Positions 37,787 to 47,883 of a DNA stretch of 64,000 nucleotides are shown in pieces (the stretch's first letter is position 1; each line of letters starts with the position of its first letter). The stretch comes from an uncultured Clostridium sp. (GTDB lineage: Bacteria > Bacillota > Clostridia > Peptostreptococcales > Peptostreptococcaceae). A model generated the notes under the pieces. It was given only the letters and a program-made list of their open reading frames with translations, had not been told where the DNA came from and searched no databases. Location of the stretch: positions 1 to 64,000 of the forward strand of contig USRS01000002.1 of assembly GCA_900557165.1 (NCBI GenBank). The letters run 5' to 3'. The translations under genes were made by a program, and so were the position numbers.

Positions 37787-38479
37787 ATGTACAAAGTAAT
37801 TAGGAATGAGTATGTTGGTGAAGAAATGTACTTGATGGAAGTAGAAGGTAAGTTTAAAGGAGAGATGGGTCAGTTTTATATGCTAAGAGCATGGGATAAT
37901 TATCCGCTATTATCAAGACCCATAAGTATACATGATATAAGTGAAAATAGTATAACTTTTCTATATAAAGTAGTTGGAGAAGGGACAAAAATACTTAGTA
38001 AATTAAAATCATCAGAAAGCATTAAACTAGAAGGTCCTTATGGTAATGGATATGAAAAAGTTGAGGGAAAGGTTGCTTTAGTAGGTGGGGGAATAGGAGT
38101 AGCACCACTTTATTTAGTAGCAAAAAATATTCCAAATTGTGATGCATATTTAGGTTTTAGAAATGAGTCTATTTTAATAGATAAGTATAATGAAATCTGT
38201 AATGAAGTAAATGTAGCAGTTGGAAATACTTTTGTTACAGATATTATAGATGTAGAAAAATATGATTATATATTAACTTGTGGACCAACTCCTATGATGG
38301 AAAAACTAGTAAGTATGGTAGAAAAAACTAATACGAAATTATTTGTTTCATTAGAAAATCATATGGCTTGTGGTGTTGGAGCATGTTTAGTATGTACTTG
38401 TAAAACTAAATTTGGTAATAAAAAAACATGCAAAGATGGTCCAGTGTTCAGGGGAGAGGATGTGATTTTCAATGACTAA
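37787..38479 (+). CDS. pyrK: dihydroorotate dehydrogenase electron-transfer subunit PyrK
   Basis: FAD and [2Fe-2S] subunit that passes electrons from dihydroorotate oxidation in PyrD to NAD+. The FAD motif RPISIHD (about 45-51), NAD region [14 protein letters not shown], and the C-terminal iron-sulfur motif [12 protein letters not shown] with a fourth cysteine 12 residues on are present. 230 residues. It overlaps pyrD by eight bases. Confidence 0.95.
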   Translation: MYKVIRNEYVGEEMYLMEVEGKFKGEMGQFYMLRAWDNYPLLSRPISIHDISENSITFLYKVVGEGTKILSKLKSSESIKLEGPYGNGYEKVEGKVALVGGGIGVAPLYLVAKNIPNCDAYLGFRNESILIDKYNEICNEVNVAVGNTFVTDIIDVEKYDYILTCGPTPMMEKLVSMVEKTNTKLFVSLENHMACGVGACLVCTCKTKFGNKKTCKDGPVFRGEDVIFND

Positions 38480-39374
38480 TTTAAATGTAAAATTTAAAAA
38501 TCTTAATTTTAAAAATCCAGTAATAATGGCATCGGGAACATTTGGATTTGGAAAAGAATATGGAGAAATTTATGATATAGAAAAATTAGGTGGAATAAGC
38601 TCAAAAGGCCTTACATTAAATAAAAAAGATGGAAACACAGGAATTAGAGTTTGGGAGACTCCGTCGGGAATGATGAATAGTGTCGGTTTAGAAAATCCAG
38701 GTGTGCAAGGATTTATAGATAAAGAGCTATCTTACTTTTCTGATTTAGATTTAGTAAGAATAGTTAATCTTGGTGGTGGAACACTGGATGACTATATAAA
38801 AGGTGCTGAATTATTAAGAGGTCAAGATGTAGATGTAATAGAATTAAATATATCTTGCCCAAATGTTAAAGCTGGGGGAATGGCCTTTGGTATAAAAAAT
38901 GAAGTTGCAAGAGAAGTAATTAGGGAAGTTAGAAAAGTAGTAGATAAACCTCTTGTAATAAAATTATCTCCTAATGCAGAAGACATAGTAGGTATGGCAA
39001 GAGTATGTGAAGAAGAAGGTGCTGATGGTGTATCTTTAGTAAATACATTTAAAGCTTTAGCCATAGATATAAATAAAAGAAAACCTGTATTTGAAAATAT
39101 ATATGCAGGATTATCAGGACCAGCAATTAAGCCGATAGCTCTTAGAATGGTAAACGAAGTTTCAAAAAATATAGAAATACCAGTGTGGGGAATGGGTGGT
39201 ATAACAAATGCAACTGATGCTATAGAATTTATAATGGCAGGTTCTTCTTGTATCCAAGTTGGTACAGCGAACTTTATAAATCCAAGAATAGGTCTTGAAA
39301 TAATAGATGGAATAGAAAAATTTATGAAAAAAGAAAAAATTAAAACTCTTGATGAGATAAGAGGAATTATTTAA
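38472..39374 (+). CDS. pyrD: dihydroorotate dehydrogenase, type 1B, PyrD
   Basis: FMN enzyme converting dihydroorotate to orotate. ASGTFGFG at the N-terminus, [11 protein letters not shown] carrying the class 1B active-site cysteine, VIKLSPN and the phosphate-binding GMGGI / IQVGTA segments are present. 300 residues. Overlap with pyrK fits the PyrDB-PyrK heterotetramer. Confidence 0.96.
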   Translation: MTNLNVKFKNLNFKNPVIMASGTFGFGKEYGEIYDIEKLGGISSKGLTLNKKDGNTGIRVWETPSGMMNSVGLENPGVQGFIDKELSYFSDLDLVRIVNLGGGTLDDYIKGAELLRGQDVDVIELNISCPNVKAGGMAFGIKNEVAREVIREVRKVVDKPLVIKLSPNAEDIVGMARVCEEEGADGVSLVNTFKALAIDINKRKPVFENIYAGLSGPAIKPIALRMVNEVSKNIEIPVWGMGGITNATDAIEFIMAGSSCIQVGTANFINPRIGLEIIDGIEKFMKKEKIKTLDEIRGII

Positions 39375-39425
39375 GAATAATGAAAAATTTAATAAATATA
39401 TTTAATTAATCGGAGGAGTAAATAA

Positions 39426-40010
39426 ATGAGTAAAGTAGATGTAGTTGAAATATTAAAAAAGAGTGATGCATTATTAGAAGGACATTTCTTATTATCATCA
39501 GGAAAACATAGTAATAGATATGTACAATGTGCAAAAGTTTTAAGATATCCTAAATATGCAAAGGAAGTATTAAGTACAGTAGTTGAACAAATAAAAGACT
39601 TAGATATAGACTTAGTTGTAGGTCCAGCAATGGGTGGAGTAATAGTTTCATATGAACTTGGAAGACAATTAGACAAAGAAGCTGTATTTACTGAAAGAAA
39701 AGATGGAGTAATGCAACTTAGAAGAGGTTTTGAAGTTAAACCGGGTGCAAAAATAATAATAGCTGAAGATGTAGTTACAACTGGAAAATCAACTATAGAA
39801 ACAAAAAAATGCCTAGAAGAATTAGGTGGCAAGGTAATAGGTGTGGCTTGTATAGCAAACAGAACTAGCCAAGATATAGGAATGTCAATATATAGTGCTA
39901 TAAAATTAGATATACAAGTTCATGATGCTGATGAGTGTCCTCTTTGTAAAGAAGGAAAAAAAGAATTAGTTAAACCAGGAAGTAGAGAGTTTAAAGAATT
40001 AGGAATGTAA
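39426..40010 (+). CDS. pyrE: orotate phosphoribosyltransferase PyrE
   Basis: Adds orotate to PRPP to give OMP. The PRPP loop [16 protein letters not shown] (about 115-130) and [17 protein letters not shown] are visible. The 194-residue length and C-terminal [19 protein letters not shown] (with Cys pair) match the longer clostridial subfamily. pyrF is not in the operon here. Confidence 0.95.
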   Translation: MSKVDVVEILKKSDALLEGHFLLSSGKHSNRYVQCAKVLRYPKYAKEVLSTVVEQIKDLDIDLVVGPAMGGVIVSYELGRQLDKEAVFTERKDGVMQLRRGFEVKPGAKIIIAEDVVTTGKSTIETKKCLEELGGKVIGVACIANRTSQDIGMSIYSAIKLDIQVHDADECPLCKEGKKELVKPGSREFKELGM

Positions 40011-40017
40011 TGATTTT

Positions 40018-40053
40018 AAGTACCTAGATATGAACATATCTAGGTACTTTTTT
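40018..40053 (+). terminator. terminator of the pyr operon
   Basis: AAGTACCTAGATATG pairs perfectly with CATATCTAGGTACTT around AA, then Ts. Confidence 0.92.
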
Positions 40054-40199
40054 AATATACAAATTTGCGTAAAAAGATAAAAATAAGGTATATATAATAA
40101 AAGATATAATTGTAAAATATTAGATTGAAAAATTTAGGATAGATTATATAAAATATAAAAATAATAAAATATAGAGTTAATTTAGAAAGGATATTAAAT

Positions 40200-41078
40200 A
40201 TGAATGTTATAGAAAAAAATAACCAAATTATAATAGAAGGAATAAGTGACGATTTTGAACCACAACATGTTTTCGATTGTGGGCAATGTTTTAGATGGAT
40301 AAGACAAGAAGATGGTTCATATACAGGAGTCGTTCAAGGTAGAGTTATAAATGTAAAAAAAGAAAATGATTTAATAATTTTTGATAATACTAATAAGGAA
40401 GACTTTGAAAATCTATGGTTTGATTATTTTGATTTAGGAAGAGATTATACTAAAATAAAAAATAAATTAAGAGTTATGGATGAATATTTAGAAAAGGCAA
40501 CAGAATTTGGTACAGGGATAAGAATATTACAACAAGATGGATGGGAGATGCTTATATCTTTCATAATTTCTGCAAATAATAGAATACCTATGATTCAAAG
40601 AGCAATAAATAATTTATCCGAAAGATATGGAAAATTCATAGGCGAATATAAAGGAAAAAAATATTATGCATTTCCAACACCAGAAGAATTGAGTCATGTA
40701 TCTGTGGAAGATATAAGAGCGTGTCAAACTGGATTTAGAGATAAATATATAAAAAGCGCAGTTGATTACGTAACTGAAAATAAAGAAGATGTGTTATCTT
40801 ATAGAAAATTAAGTACAGATGAATGCGTAAAAGAATTAATTAAATTTAATGGCGTAGGTCCAAAGGTGGCAGATTGTATCGCTTTATTTGGAATGCAAAA
40901 ATATGATACATTCCCAGTTGATGTTTGGGTAAAAAGGGTTATGGAAGAATTTTATGTAGAAGAAAATTTAAGTCTGCCTAAAATAAGAAAATTTGCATTA
41001 GACAAATGGGGAGATTTAGCAGGATTTGCACAACAATATTTATTCTACTATGCAAGGGAGCTTGGAATAGGTAGATAA
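40200..41078 (+). CDS. ogg: 8-oxoguanine DNA glycosylase
   Basis: Base-excision glycosylase/AP lyase of the OGG1 type. The HhH-GPD motif GVGPKVADC places the Schiff-base lysine at Lys222, and the catalytic Asp241 is in FPVD, 19 residues later as in human OGG1 (249/268). An N-terminal OGG domain (about 15-115, FDCGQCFRW) precedes it. 292 residues. It follows the pyr operon after a terminator and about 145 AT-rich bases. Confidence 0.93.
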   Translation: MNVIEKNNQIIIEGISDDFEPQHVFDCGQCFRWIRQEDGSYTGVVQGRVINVKKENDLIIFDNTNKEDFENLWFDYFDLGRDYTKIKNKLRVMDEYLEKATEFGTGIRILQQDGWEMLISFIISANNRIPMIQRAINNLSERYGKFIGEYKGKKYYAFPTPEELSHVSVEDIRACQTGFRDKYIKSAVDYVTENKEDVLSYRKLSTDECVKELIKFNGVGPKVADCIALFGMQKYDTFPVDVWVKRVMEEFYVEENLSLPKIRKFALDKWGDLAGFAQQYLFYYARELGIGR

Positions 41079-41101
41079 CTCAAGGAGATGAAAATAATGA
41101 T

Positions 41102-42580
41102 ATGGTTTTAAAAATTATTTTGTTACTTTCTTATATATTAAGTGCAGTTATTTCTATAAAACTTATATTAGAAAATAGGGATCCATCAAAAACAATAATA
41201 TGGATTTTAATTTTTATGTTATTTCCTGTAGTAGGAATAATTATTTATGTAATACTTGGAAGAAATATTAGGAAACTTAAAATAAATAAGGCATCTAAAA
41301 TGGCTGATAATATGAAAAAAGAAAATATTTTATTTAATTTAGATGAAATGAAGGACCTGGCAAAGGGTCAAAGTTCTATGATAAAGGAAGGCAAATTGCC
41401 AGGTTATGAAAATAAAGATTTTCGAGTATTGAAGATAATTAGCTTACTACTTAATACAGGTATATTTCCATTTACAATTAATAATAATATAGAAATTTAT
41501 GTAGATGGAAATGAAAAATTTTATAATTTAATAAAAGATATAAGAAATGCAAAGGACCATATTCATTTAGAATATTTTATAATTAAAGATAGTGAGATTG
41601 GTTGTAAAATAAAAAAGGAATTAATTAAAAAAGCAAGAGAAGGTGTAAAAATAAGAATAATTTATGATGACGTAGGTTGCTGGAGATTTTGGTTTCATAG
41701 AAAGTTTTTTAAAGAAATGAAGGAAGCTAAAATAGAAATAGTACCCTATTTAAAAGGTAAAATTGCCATACCAGTAGGTGGTCAAATTAATTATAGAAAT
41801 CACAGAAAGATTGTTGTCATAGATGGAAAAATAGGATACACAGGTGGAATAAATATAGGTGATGAATATATAGGCAAAAATAAAAAATTTGGATATTGGA
41901 GAGATACTCACATACGAATAGAGGGAACTTCTGTATATATGTTACAAATGATATTTTTAACAGATTGGTACTATAATACAAAAGAAGTTTTATTGAAGGA
42001 AAAATTATTTCCAAAATTAAATTCTAAAGGAATTTGTATGATGCAAATTGTTGCCAGCGGTCCAGATTCAGATTGGGAGTCTATGCATTATGCTTATTTT
42101 TATGCCATATGTCAAGCTAAAAAATCTATATATATAGAAACTCCATATTTTATTCCTGATGAAAGTTTACTAAAAGCATTAAAATGTGCAGCTTTAAGTG
42201 GTGTGGAACTTATAATTTTATTTCCTAAAATTGCAGATCATAAGATTGTAAATACAGCATCATATTCTTATTTTCAAGAAATTTTGGAAGCTGGCGGGAA
42301 AGTTTATTTATACAATAAAGGATTTTTACATTCTAAGGTTATAATTATAGATGACATCATGGCATCTACAGGTTCAGCCAATATGGATTTGAGAAGCTTT
42401 AAACTAAATTTCGAAGTGAATGCTTTTATATATGATGATGAAGTTATAAAAGATATGAAAAATGAATTTATGAATGATTTACTAAATAGTGAAAAATTAG
42501 AAAAAAATAAATTTGAAAATAGAAAAATCATTAATAAAGTAAAAGAATCAGTTTGTAGATTATTTTCGCCTATATTATAA
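41102..42580 (+). CDS. cls: cardiolipin synthase
   Basis: Phospholipase D superfamily enzyme joining phosphatidylglycerol into cardiolipin. Two N-terminal membrane segments (about 2-20 and 30-52) are followed by two PLD domains with HKD motifs: H234-K236-D241 and H410-K412-D417, both intact. 492 residues is typical. It lies about 23 bases after ogg and probably shares its transcript. Confidence 0.94.
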   Translation: MVLKIILLLSYILSAVISIKLILENRDPSKTIIWILIFMLFPVVGIIIYVILGRNIRKLKINKASKMADNMKKENILFNLDEMKDLAKGQSSMIKEGKLPGYENKDFRVLKIISLLLNTGIFPFTINNNIEIYVDGNEKFYNLIKDIRNAKDHIHLEYFIIKDSEIGCKIKKELIKKAREGVKIRIIYDDVGCWRFWFHRKFFKEMKEAKIEIVPYLKGKIAIPVGGQINYRNHRKIVVIDGKIGYTGGINIGDEYIGKNKKFGYWRDTHIRIEGTSVYMLQMIFLTDWYYNTKEVLLKEKLFPKLNSKGICMMQIVASGPDSDWESMHYAYFYAICQAKKSIYIETPYFIPDESLLKALKCAALSGVELIILFPKIADHKIVNTASYSYFQEILEAGGKVYLYNKGFLHSKVIIIDDIMASTGSANMDLRSFKLNFEVNAFIYDDEVIKDMKNEFMNDLLNSEKLEKNKFENRKIINKVKESVCRLFSPIL

Positions 42581-42581
42581 A

Positions 42582-42617
42582 AATGAGTATGTCATATGAG
42601 ACATATTCATTTTTGTT
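42582..42617 (+). terminator. terminator after cls
   Basis: AATGAGTATGTC pairs with GACATATTCATT around a short loop, followed by TTTGTTTT. Confidence 0.88.
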
Positions 42618-42735
42618 TTACAAATATATTAAATCATATGTCATCAAATTTAATGTTTTATAATTGAAAGAAGAATTTGAATATGGTAACATAAAAAGTA
42701 GTGTAAAAATATGGTATAATAAGGAAAAAATAAAT

Positions 42736-43857
42736 ATGAATATAAAATTCTTTGTGAGGCAATGTATAAAAATGTGTGTGCAAAATATTTTATTACCGAT
42801 AGTTTACAAGATATATAGTAGAAAACCTATTAATAATAAATTAGTTGTTTTTGCAGATGCACATCACCAAGAAATACCTTATAGCATGAAATTGATGAAA
42901 GATAAATTTGATAATACAGATTTTCAAATAGAAGAATGTTATACAGATTATCAATCTAAATCTTATATAAATGTTATTTATGAAATGATTAAATTCATAA
43001 AATTATATGCTGTAGCCAAATATGTATTTATTTGTGATAATTTTTTACCTGTATCTTCATGTAAAAAAAGAAAAGATACTACAGTTATACAATTATGGCA
43101 TGCAGGAGGTATATTAAAAAAATTTGCTTATGACACAGATGATGATATACCGAATTATTATAAGGGAAATGTTTTTAAAAATTATGATATTGTTACTGTA
43201 AGTGAAGAATGTTGTATACCAATATATGAACGCGCAATGAAATTAAATAAGGGAGTAGTGAAAGCAACTGGATTAAGTAGAACTGATTTATTTTTTGATG
43301 ATTCATACAAACAAAAGTGTTATGAGTTATTTTATAAAAAACATCCAGATGCAATAGGGAAAAAATTAGTTTTATGGGCGCCGACATTTAGGGGAAAGGC
43401 TAATAATCCTTTTATATTAGGAAAGAACTATATAGATGAGTTACAAGAAAAATTAGGAGAAGAGTGGTACGTTTTGACTAAAGTTCATCCTCATTTAGAC
43501 TCAAAAAATCATATTTCAAATACTAATATACCTACAGAAGAATTATTGCCGATTATAGATATATTAATAACTGATTATTCATCAGTTATTTTTGATTATA
43601 TATTATTAAGTAAACCTTTAATTTTATTTGTGCCAGATTATGAAGAGTACAAACAAAAAAGAGGGTTTTATATACCACTTGATTCTATTCCAGGAAGAAT
43701 AGTTAAAGATGGTAAAAAATTATATGAAGAATTGATAAATGAATATAATGACTTTGATAAAGAAAAAATAGTTGAATTCTCAAAGCATTACATGGGAAAA
43801 TGCGATGGAAATAGTACTCAAAGATTATTTGATATGATAATTAATGATTTTAATTAA
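42736..43857 (+). CDS. TagB/TagF-like CDP-glycerol glycerophosphotransferase
   Basis: Membrane-associated transferase of the teichoic acid glycerophosphotransferase family (PF04464-type). Signature segments are VIQLWHAGGILKKFAYD (near residue 130), WAPTFRG, VKVHPH and the donor-binding ITDYSSVIFDY near 280. An upstream TTG (42664) could extend it by 24 residues, but AAGGA and normal spacing favour ATG 42736, giving 373 residues. Its small size fits TagB-like or side-chain enzymes more than a long TagF polymerase. First gene of the surface-polymer cluster, flanked upstream by the cls terminator. Confidence 0.85.
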   Translation: MNIKFFVRQCIKMCVQNILLPIVYKIYSRKPINNKLVVFADAHHQEIPYSMKLMKDKFDNTDFQIEECYTDYQSKSYINVIYEMIKFIKLYAVAKYVFICDNFLPVSSCKKRKDTTVIQLWHAGGILKKFAYDTDDDIPNYYKGNVFKNYDIVTVSEECCIPIYERAMKLNKGVVKATGLSRTDLFFDDSYKQKCYELFYKKHPDAIGKKLVLWAPTFRGKANNPFILGKNYIDELQEKLGEEWYVLTKVHPHLDSKNHISNTNIPTEELLPIIDILITDYSSVIFDYILLSKPLILFVPDYEEYKQKRGFYIPLDSIPGRIVKDGKKLYEELINEYNDFDKEKIVEFSKHYMGKCDGNSTQRLFDMIINDFN

Positions 43858-43926
43858 ATTCATTTTATATAAATTAACTCAATTCTTAAAATATAAAAAT
43901 AGATAATTATATAAGGGGGAAGGGAA

Positions 43927-44664
43927 ATGATCTCAGCAGTTATATTTGCAGGTGGAGTGGGGTCTCGTATGAAATCTGAAGACATACCAAAACAATTTAT
44001 AGAAGTAGAAGGAAAACCAATTATAATTCATACCTTAGAAAAATTTGAGAATCATCCACAAGTTGATAAAATAGTTGTATCTTGTTTAGAAAGTTGGATT
44101 CCAATTTTAGAATGGGAGATACAAAAATATAATATACAAAAAGTTGTAAAAATTGTGAAAGGTGGAGAAAATGGTCATGAATCTATACATAACGGATTAG
44201 TTGAAGTTGCAAAATTTTCATCAAATGATGATATGGTATTGATTTGTGATGGTGTTCGTCCAATGATAACTGAACAACTTATAACCAATTGTATAGAAGA
44301 AACTAAAAAATATGGAACAGCAGTACCTGTAACTCCAAGTATAGATTCTGTCCTAGAGAGTAAAGACGGAGTTTTTTGTAATAAAAATTATGAAAGAAGT
44401 ACTATGTATATAACTCAAGCACCACAAGGATATTATATGGAAAAAATAATGTGGGCCCATGATGAATCAGAAAAAAGAAATATTAATGCACCGACATCAT
44501 CAAGTGAGTTATTAATAGAATTAGGTGAAAAAGTACATTTATTCATAGGTGAACGTCAAAATATTAAAGTTACGACACCGGAGGATTTATATACTTTAAG
44601 ATCTAGCTATTATTATGACCATTACAAAAGTTTTGCTAAGGAGGAATTGAAATTTGGATTATAG
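43927..44664 (+). CDS. IspD/TarI-like cytidylyltransferase
   Basis: Nucleotidyltransferase that activates a phosphorylated polyol or sugar as its CDP derivative. The N-terminal AVIFAGGVGSRMKSEDIPKQF holds the CTP-binding loop. CDGVRPMI corresponds to the HDAVRP-type motif of TarI/IspD, and TQAPQGY is the family active-site strand. 245 residues. Neighbouring transferase, SDR and LicD genes point to TarI-like surface-polymer chemistry, not to isoprenoid IspD. The substrate is not determinable by reading. It overlaps the next gene by 11 bases. Confidence 0.85.
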   Translation: MISAVIFAGGVGSRMKSEDIPKQFIEVEGKPIIIHTLEKFENHPQVDKIVVSCLESWIPILEWEIQKYNIQKVVKIVKGGENGHESIHNGLVEVAKFSSNDDMVLICDGVRPMITEQLITNCIEETKKYGTAVPVTPSIDSVLESKDGVFCNKNYERSTMYITQAPQGYYMEKIMWAHDESEKRNINAPTSSSELLIELGEKVHLFIGERQNIKVTTPEDLYTLRSSYYYDHYKSFAKEELKFGL

Positions 44665-45760
44665 AATAAAATCAAATGTTAATGAATTTGTATATAAAGA
44701 TGTTTATGAAATAACACGAACAGAAATTCCATGGGAAGATTTTAATAATAAAACTATATTAATCACAGGTGCAGGTGGATTTATAGGATATTATTTAACA
44801 GCATCATTACTTTTAAGAAATGACTTACATAATCAAAATATTAAAGTACTAGGAATGGTACGTAATGAAGAAAATGCAAAACTTAAATACGGAAGTTTAT
44901 TAAATAGAAATGATTTTGAATTAGTTGTTCAAGATGTTTGTAATAAATTTAATATAAATGAAAATGTAAACTATATAATCCATGCAGCAAGTAATGCAAG
45001 TGCATGGCACTTTGAACATAGACCAGTTGAGACAATAAATGCAAATCTTATAGGTACTATGAATGTACTTGAATTTGCAAGAAAAATGAATGATTGTAAA
45101 GTACTATTTATATCAAGTTTAAAAGTTTATGGAAATGTTCATGATGGTTCTAAAAATTTAAAAGAAGATAATATAGGATATATAGATCATACTTCATATA
45201 AAAATTGTTATGCACAAGGTAAAAGAGCAGCAGAAACCTTATGTGCTACATATAACAAACAATATGAAATGGATATTAAAATTGCAAGACCAAGCTATAT
45301 TTATGGAGCTAGTAAATTAGATGATGACCGTGTTTGGGCTCAATTTTTTGCTAATGTAGTAAGAAGACAAAATATATTATTAAAAAGTAATGGAGGAACT
45401 TATCGTTCATTCTGTTATGTATCAGATACAGTATCCGCTTTATTAACAATATTGCTAAAAGGTGAAAATATTACTCCATATAATATTTCATCAGAAAAAA
45501 ATAATATCACAATAAGAAATTTTGCAAAAATGTCAGTTAATGCATTTCCAGAGAGAAAATTATCTTTAAGTTTTGCAAACAAAAGGGATGAAATTGAACC
45601 TGATCAATCTTATTTTTCATCAACTCCTGAAATACTAGATAATACTAGATTGAAAAATATTGGATGGACATCTAAAGTTAATTTAAAAGAAGGAATTATG
45701 AGATCAATAAGAACTATTGAAGAACAAAATAAAGATATATTATTGATGGAAGGGAATTAA
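44654..45760 (+). CDS. extended SDR (NAD-dependent epimerase/dehydratase family)
   Basis: Rossmann-fold nucleotide-sugar modifying enzyme. The NAD loop TGAGGFIG is at 38-45. The catalytic pair is Tyr186 and Lys190 (YAQGK), and the Ser of FISSLKVYG is present, so it looks active. 368 residues. It starts at TTG, nine bases after AGGAGG, inside the cytidylyltransferase gene. That coupling suggests it acts on the CDP-linked product. It is related over its whole length to the first half of the next gene. Confidence 0.85.
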   Translation: MDYRIKSNVNEFVYKDVYEITRTEIPWEDFNNKTILITGAGGFIGYYLTASLLLRNDLHNQNIKVLGMVRNEENAKLKYGSLLNRNDFELVVQDVCNKFNINENVNYIIHAASNASAWHFEHRPVETINANLIGTMNVLEFARKMNDCKVLFISSLKVYGNVHDGSKNLKEDNIGYIDHTSYKNCYAQGKRAAETLCATYNKQYEMDIKIARPSYIYGASKLDDDRVWAQFFANVVRRQNILLKSNGGTYRSFCYVSDTVSALLTILLKGENITPYNISSEKNNITIRNFAKMSVNAFPERKLSLSFANKRDEIEPDQSYFSSTPEILDNTRLKNIGWTSKVNLKEGIMRSIRTIEEQNKDILLMEGN

Positions 45761-45761
45761 A

Positions 45762-47648
45762 ATGTTATTAAGAGAGTTTTTAAATGAGTTTGAATTAGAT
45801 TATGCTCAAGCTCCAGCAAGAGTAAAAAAATATCCTTTTGGTCAATTACGTGATAAAGAAATTGTATTAGTCGGTGACGGTAATGATACATTTACTCGTT
45901 CAATTATATATTCTTTTTTAAATTTAAATGATCAAAAAGATTTAAATATTAAGGTTGTATTAGTACCGTTATGTAATATTGATAATAATATTTATAGAAA
46001 AGAACTTATAGATAGAGAAGATTTCTTAGTAAAAGATTTCAGTAAGATAGATGAATGTGAGTATGTAATTTTAACTGGATTATGTAATAAAAAAATAAAA
46101 GCTGATGTAAATGAATATATGCGTATTATAAATAGTTATATAAATGTATTTGAGAACATTATAAAAATTACTTTTAAACGATTAATTTTTATGTCAGATT
46201 ATCGTGTTAATGGTAAACTACCAGATAAAATGATAGCATCTGAATATGAAAAGTTTGATGATATTAATGATTTTGAACAAATGATTCTTCAAAGTTTAGA
46301 ATCTTTATGTGTATGTTATAGTAAGCAGAATGATTTTAATTATACTATATTGAGAACAGCAATAGCTTATGGAGCATGTGTCGACTTTAATGGGAATTTT
46401 TTGAATGAGTTTATAAAAAATGCTAATGAAAAAGACAGTGTGGACTTAGATAATAGACAATTTTCATTTATTTATATTAGTGATATTTTAACTGCTATAT
46501 TTTATGCTTTAAAAAAATGTCCTACTAATAAAATTTATAATATAGATGGTTTAAAATCTACAGTATCTAGTACTGAAATACTAACATTATTATTAAATAA
46601 CAATTTAGTTAAAGCTGATATAAATATTATTAATAATAGTCATAAATGTTTTGAACCATATGATTTAAGTATAAATAGTCTTAAGATACGACATTATAAA
46701 TGGAGACCAAAGGTATGTTTAGAGGATGGTTTAATTCTTCTTGTAAAAAGTATTTATAATAAAAATGAAACATTTATATTTGATAATACGTACCATGGTA
46801 AATTAAAAACAGTACATGAAATTTTACTAGCATATATATTAGAAGTTGATAGAATTTGTAAAAAACATAATATAAAATATTTCTTAGCTGGAGGAACATT
46901 GCTAGGGGCAATTAGGCATAATGGATTCATACCTTGGGATGATGATGCGGATGTGATGATGTTAAGAGAAGATTATGATAAGTTTCTTAAAGTGGCACAA
47001 GATGAATTGCCTTCAAATTTATTTGTTCAAAATCCAAGAACTGAAGAACTAAATCATCATGTTTTTACAAAAATAAGAATGGATAATACATTATTTGCAA
47101 CTAGACATACTGGGAAATTTATGAATATGCATAATGGTATATTTATAGATATATTATCTCAGGATAATACTTCGAATAATAAATTAATTCAGAACTTACA
47201 TATATATACTACATTAATTACAAGGTCGATGGTGTTTAATAAATGGGCTAAGAAGAAAATGAAAACTGGTGGAAAACACCCTATATTGTGCAAAATGGCT
47301 AATTATATGAAAGATAAATGTTCATATAAGTTTTTAGAATATTTACAAGATAATACTATAACTTTGTTTAAAGATAATAAAAAATCTAGATATTTATATG
47401 ATGGAATGGGAAGAAACTTACGAAGAGGAGTATTTCCTAAAGAATGGTTAGAGGAAGTTATTTATGTGGATTTTGAAGGATATAAATTACCTGTTCCTAA
47501 ATATTATGATGAATATCTGACATACTTATACGGAGATTATATGCAAATGATTCCAGTTAGTCAGAGAAGAACTAGTCATAGTATTGTGCTTATGGATTTA
47601 GGTGAATATACAAATTTTAAGCTTACTAATGAGATAGAAACAATATAG
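45762..47648 (+). CDS. fusion of degenerate SDR domain and LicD transferase domain
   Basis: A 628-residue two-part protein. Residues 1-340 align in order with the preceding SDR (shared blocks: DKEIVLVG, LIDREDFLVKDF, FKRLIFMSD, TILRTAIAYG, WRPKVCLEDGLILLVKSI), but the NAD loop is GDGNDTFT and the Tyr-x3-Lys pair is lost. Residues about 345-610 are a LicD/fukutin-like nucleotidyltransferase-fold domain with GGTLLG (377-382) and W392-D393-D394-D395 intact. LicD relatives transfer phosphocholine or similar groups from CDP donors. Inference: the inactive SDR half may recognise the CDP-linked product and deliver it to the LicD half. Confidence 0.82.
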   Translation: MLLREFLNEFELDYAQAPARVKKYPFGQLRDKEIVLVGDGNDTFTRSIIYSFLNLNDQKDLNIKVVLVPLCNIDNNIYRKELIDREDFLVKDFSKIDECEYVILTGLCNKKIKADVNEYMRIINSYINVFENIIKITFKRLIFMSDYRVNGKLPDKMIASEYEKFDDINDFEQMILQSLESLCVCYSKQNDFNYTILRTAIAYGACVDFNGNFLNEFIKNANEKDSVDLDNRQFSFIYISDILTAIFYALKKCPTNKIYNIDGLKSTVSSTEILTLLLNNNLVKADINIINNSHKCFEPYDLSINSLKIRHYKWRPKVCLEDGLILLVKSIYNKNETFIFDNTYHGKLKTVHEILLAYILEVDRICKKHNIKYFLAGGTLLGAIRHNGFIPWDDDADVMMLREDYDKFLKVAQDELPSNLFVQNPRTEELNHHVFTKIRMDNTLFATRHTGKFMNMHNGIFIDILSQDNTSNNKLIQNLHIYTTLITRSMVFNKWAKKKMKTGGKHPILCKMANYMKDKCSYKFLEYLQDNTITLFKDNKKSRYLYDGMGRNLRRGVFPKEWLEEVIYVDFEGYKLPVPKYYDEYLTYLYGDYMQMIPVSQRRTSHSIVLMDLGEYTNFKLTNEIETI

Positions 47649-47675
47649 AACATTATTTTACGATATTTTATTTAT

Positions 47676-47737
47676 CAAAAATGATAAATCGAAAGGGGAT
47701 AAAATCAACCAATTAGATTTATCATTTTTATTATAGA
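47676..47737 (+). terminator. long-loop terminator inside the surface-polymer cluster
   Basis: AAAAATGATAAATC pairs with GATTTATCATTTTT across a 26-base loop and ends in a T-rich tract. It separates the biosynthetic genes from the exporter pair. The rest of the 235-base gap is AT-rich. Confidence 0.6.
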
Positions 47738-47883
47738 AAAATTAAATAATAGAGTATTATGAATTAATAAAAAAGAATTTTTACTAAGTAACTTTAAAAA
47801 CTAAGAGATAATTCATTATAATCTTTAAAATTTATTACAAGATAAATTTTAAGAAATACATATTTATTAGGAGAAATGAATAT

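Noticed and set aside
42664-42735. 24-residue N-terminal extension of the TagB/TagF-like protein
   Set aside because: It needs a TTG start with no clear ribosome site; the ATG at 42736 has AAGGA at normal distance. A TATAAT at 42715-42720 was also considered as a promoter, but it would leave almost no leader, so it was not listed.
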